A stretch of DNA of 64,000 nt from JAOPZW01 sp963764585 (GTDB lineage: Bacteria > Actinomycetota > Thermoleophilia > Solirubrobacterales > Solirubrobacteraceae), in contig CAVXTB010000003.1 of the NCBI GenBank assembly GCA_963764585.1, positions 558,001-622,000 on the forward strand, written 5' to 3'. Under the pieces are notes generated by a model. That model did not search any database and was not told the origin of the DNA. It saw only the letters and a list, made by a program, of their open reading frames with translations. Made by a program: the position numbers and the translations under genes. Numbering within the stretch: position 1 is the first letter of the stretch; every line of letters starts with the position of its first letter. Positions 61,385 through 64,000 of this stretch are shown here, in pieces.

Positions 61385-61479
61385 GGGACCCAGGCTTCCA
61401 CGGATCGAGGTCAAGATGTGACCTCATTCCCGCGATGTTCGCCTAATGCACGCGCGGGATCTCGGCGCGTTGTTCCTCC

Positions 61480-61728
61480 CGAAGCCAGGTCGCGACCCTG
61501 GCCGCCGTGCTCGGGCGCCCGCTGCGCTACGAGCCGCTCTCCGACGAGCAGGCGTGGGCCGAGATGGCGCCGGACACGCCCGCGCCCTACATCGACGCCT
61601 TCTTCCGGTTCTACTCCGGCGGCGAATTCGACGACTCAGCGGTCTTGGACACGGTGGCGCAGATGACGGGCCGGCCGCCTCGCAGCTTCGCGCAATGGGC
61701 ACGCGCCCACGCGGACGCGTTCGCATAG
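61480..61728 (+). pseudogene. C-terminal fragment of an NmrA-like NAD(P)-binding protein
   Basis: The plus strand encodes LAAVLGRPLRYEPLSDEQAW, then APYIDAFFRFYSGGEFDDSA and TGRPPRSFAQWARAHADAFA before a stop. This is the substrate-side end of NmrA-like or NAD(P)H-binding proteins, which have ..lGRPlryeplsdeea... and ..tGRpPrtfeqwareha.aF. The Rossmann half is missing to the left. Confidence 0.7.
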
Positions 61729-62058
61729 AAGGCGAGGCGTTAGCGACGCGGCTGGCTCCACCGTTGCCCGGGATCGATTTGGCAGCCCGGCCTCCCGAAG
61801 CCCAATCACGCGCGCACCTGCTGCAATTTGCGGCAATCAGATTCACCTCGCCAAGAGGCGTGATGCCCGATCTCCGCTAGCGATCGGCGTCCGAGTCGCC
61901 GTCCTCTTCTCGCCTGACACGCGAGAGGTCGCTGTTCGGGCCGCCCGATCCCTCCAAGCGGTGCTGACGCAGCGGCGGTGCGCTTCGTCGTGAGCTAGCC
62001 CTGGGCGCGGCTGGGCGCCGGCACGCCCGCCGGACTCGGGAGGTACAAAGACCTAGCG
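61729..62058. other. no recognisable gene
   Basis: This is the space between the NmrA-like fragment and the large membrane protein. Short frames only; no domain, RNA or clear terminator was seen. Confidence 0.45.
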
Positions 62059-63456
62059 ATGGTCTCGGCGGCCCGAACCCCTGGTTGGCCGGCTGGTCAG
62101 GCATATGCGCGCGTGGCGCTGCAGTGGGGTGGATGCCTAACGCTCGCGGTGGCGTCGCTTGCGCTCCCGTCTGTGCCGACCTATGACCCTTGGGCTTGGA
62201 TCGTCTTCGGCAGGGAGCTCGTTGTGCCGGGGCCCGGCTTCAGCACCGTGGCGAGCACCGGCTGGAAGCCGCTGGCGGTGCTCTTCACCGCGCCGCTGGC
62301 GCTCCTCGGCTCCGCGGCGCCGAGCCTCTGGCTCGTGGTGGTGCGGTCCGCGGGCCTCGTGGCGCTGACACTGTCCTTCCGGCTTGCGTCGCGCGCCGGT
62401 GGCCCGATCGCCGGGGCGATCGCGGCGCTTGCGCTCCTCGCCAGCTCCGATTGGCTGCGCTATCTGTCGGCGGGCAACATCGAGCCGTTGGTCGTGGCGC
62501 TCATGCTCGGCGCGATCGAGCTGCACCTGCGCGGCCGCCGCCAGGGAGCGTTCCTGCTCGGCGCGCTGGCGGGGCTCGCGCGCCCCGAGGTGTGGCTCCT
62601 CGTTGGGGTCTATGCGACCTACGTCTCGCTGAGCGAGCGTCGCTGGTGGCCGCTCGCGCTCGGCGTCCCGGGCATGTTCGCCCTGTGGATCGTGCCCGAC
62701 TGGCTGGGATCGGGCGATCTGCTGCATACCTTCCACTTGGCCCGCATCAGCGCCGAGCCGCGCGGCTTGCAGGGGACGAGCGATCCCGCGCTCGAGCTCC
62801 TGCGCGGCGCCGGCGCGATCGCGCCGGCGCCGGTGTGGATCGGCGCGCTGTGCGGCCTAGCCTTCGGTTGGCGCACCCGAGATCGCACGACGGCCGCGCT
62901 CGCCTTCGTCGCGGCGGCATGGGCCCTGCCCACCGTCGCCGCCACCGCTCTTGGCTATCCGGCGGTGGCCCGCTACCTCGTAGTGCCAGTGGCCATCTGC
63001 TGTGTTCTTGCCGGGATCGGCGTCGTCGCCGTCCTCCGCCTGGCGTCCCGCGCCCGCGGCCGCGCTGTGCTGGCGGCGGCCCTGGTCGCCGTGAGCGCCC
63101 CGTTCGCGGTCTCCCGCGCCGGAGGGCTGGCCCACCAGTCGGCTGATGCGAAGGCTCGGGACCAGAAGCTCTCGGCGCTGTGGCGCGCCGTCGACCGAGC
63201 CGAACGACGAGCTCCGGTTGCCCGCATGCACCCGGTCGTCAAGCCGGGCGGCCTGGAGAACGGCCTGGCCTGGAAACTCAACCTCCGCCTCGATGATGTC
63301 GGCCGGTGGTTCTCACCGGCGGTGGGCATCGCCTTCATCGACGGCGACGACGCCGCCGTCATCGCGCGACTGCGGCGCCGCAACGCCACCGCGACGCGAC
63401 TCACAGCCGCGGGCCCGTGGCGTGTCCTTCTGGTCCGGTGGGGCCCGCGCCGCTGA
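62059..63456 (+). CDS. polytopic membrane protein (GT-C glycosyltransferase-like)
   Basis: This 465-residue protein has about ten hydrophobic segments and a soluble C-terminal tail after residue 360. An early loop, PTYDPWAWIVFGRELVVPGP, with acidic and aromatic residues resembles the first outer loop of GT-C mannosyltransferases, though no catalytic motif is certain. IEPLVVALMLGAIELHLRGR and RPEVWLLVGVYATYV are typical of the family. It may add sugars to cell-wall or lipid acceptors. An exact 26-base palindrome lies inside the gene at 62806-62831. The start at ATG 62059 is the longest option. Confidence 0.65.
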   Translation: MVSAARTPGWPAGQAYARVALQWGGCLTLAVASLALPSVPTYDPWAWIVFGRELVVPGPGFSTVASTGWKPLAVLFTAPLALLGSAAPSLWLVVVRSAGLVALTLSFRLASRAGGPIAGAIAALALLASSDWLRYLSAGNIEPLVVALMLGAIELHLRGRRQGAFLLGALAGLARPEVWLLVGVYATYVSLSERRWWPLALGVPGMFALWIVPDWLGSGDLLHTFHLARISAEPRGLQGTSDPALELLRGAGAIAPAPVWIGALCGLAFGWRTRDRTTAALAFVAAAWALPTVAATALGYPAVARYLVVPVAICCVLAGIGVVAVLRLASRARGRAVLAAALVAVSAPFAVSRAGGLAHQSADAKARDQKLSALWRAVDRAERRAPVARMHPVVKPGGLENGLAWKLNLRLDDVGRWFSPAVGIAFIDGDDAAVIARLRRRNATATRLTAAGPWRVLLVRWGPRR

Positions 63457-63654
63457 CTCGATGAGTCGGAGCAGTCGCGCTGCCGTGAGCCGCGAGCAAC
63501 GCGGCGACGGTTCGTCTTCGACGAAAGCGTCGCGGTTGCGAGGTTCCGAGCGGTCCCGGCGCTAGCCCAACGAGGAGCGCGCACGGCGCTGCGCGGATAG
63601 GGAGTCGGTGGTCGGTTCGGACCATTGCAGGCGCTTGACCGCGCCGCGAAGCTG

Positions 63655-64000
63655 GTGGGCCGCTGGCGGCCGCCCTTGGCGCGGCGCACCCTGATCACGC
63701 GGCGATCGAGGTCGACGTCGTCCCAGTCGAGGGCCAGCAGCTCGCAGCGGCGCAGACCGCTGTAGGCGAGCAGCGCGAGCAGCAGGCGGTCGCGCTCGCG
63801 CTTGCCGGCGAAGTGGCGCTGCCAGACGTCGTCGCGCTCGGCGACCGCCAGCAGACGTCGCAGCTCGCGGCGGTCGAGCACGTCGGGCAGCGCCTCGCGC
63901 TTCTTCGGGGTGCGCAGCACGGCCACGGGGTCGCGATCGAGGTACTCGTTCTCCACGCAGAAGCGAAAGAACGACGTCAGTGCCGCCACGGTGCGCGCCT
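63655..64000 (-). pseudogene. tyrosine recombinase (integrase), truncated at 3' end and cut by the window edge
   Basis: Entering from the right edge, the minus strand reads ALTSFFRFCVENEYLDRDPV (end of the core-binding domain), RELRRLLAVAERDDVW and LLLALLAYSGLRRCELLALD. The last holds the first catalytic Arg. WDDVDLDRRVIRVRRAKGGR follows. After AKGGRQR near 63660 the match stops, so the His-x-x-Arg box and catalytic Tyr are lost. The frame continues leftwards over the membrane-protein gene only as a shadow. The 5' part lies beyond the window. Confidence 0.75.

Noticed and set aside
1..64000. CRISPR array, rRNA operon or tRNA anywhere in the window
   Set aside because: No regularly spaced identical direct repeats, no rRNA-like stretch and no cloverleaf with a T-loop were seen on either strand by eye. 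A dedicated scan could still find a weak tRNA.

Overview
The window is GC-rich throughout, with GTG and TTG starts and short overlaps between neighbouring genes. It reads like a chromosome of a high-GC actinobacterium. Two MalT/LAL-type LuxR regulators, a GH15 trehalase-like enzyme, a DrrAB-type exporter and a small secreted protein (about 42.4 kb) of a kind I associate with Thermoleophilia all point to Solirubrobacterales. That placement is an inference; there is no rRNA or other taxonomic marker here.

Left part (0-21 kb): a GAP-family membrane protein, an Na+/H+ antiporter and a rhodanese, all on the minus strand. Next is a module of a LAL regulator, a small conserved protein and a DszB-like sulfinate desulfinase. 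A flavin monooxygenase and a PLP aminotransferase follow. At 12.3-14.4 kb lies a plus-strand redox cassette: DUF2892, CMD-DUF1059, SHOCT, a small repeat protein, and an AhpD/CMD-like protein. The last has an in-frame TGA exactly where the second Cys of CxxC belongs, followed by a strong hairpin, so it is a selenoprotein candidate. After this come an osmoprotectant-type binding lipoprotein with an MMPL transporter, then a second LAL regulator.

Middle part (21-41 kb): a second copy of the small conserved protein lies divergent from the second LAL gene and is coupled to a quinone oxidoreductase. A GH15 enzyme and glucose-6-phosphate dehydrogenase overlap by their stop and start codons. Then a ROK regulator beside debris of a sugar-binding protein, NIPSNAP, GAF, GMC oxidoreductase, an alpha/beta hydrolase, frameshifted GNAT and PPOX genes, a DrrAB exporter with a divergent AraC regulator, PlsC, and an ABC1/UbiB kinase.

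Right part (41-64 kb): degenerate transposase copies and many gene fragments are interspersed with intact genes. These include a fused trehalose-6-phosphate phosphatase/GH65 phosphorylase followed by a beta-phosphoglucomutase-like HAD enzyme, a CBS site-2 protease with a universal stress protein, an FAD oxidoreductase, a NagD-like HAD, a PRPP synthetase, HAF-repeat debris, a VOC protein, a large membrane protein, and a tyrosine recombinase cut by the right edge. Two loci (GH15/Zwf and OtsB-GH65/PGM) turn trehalose or related glucosides into glucose or glucose phosphates, and Zwf would then yield NADPH.

Two features stand out across the window: a high density of truncated genes joined at abrupt boundaries, and recurrent single-base frameshifts in otherwise well-preserved genes. 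The frameshifts may be real decay or consensus errors, and they limit confidence in any reading that depends on one base, including the TGA codon.
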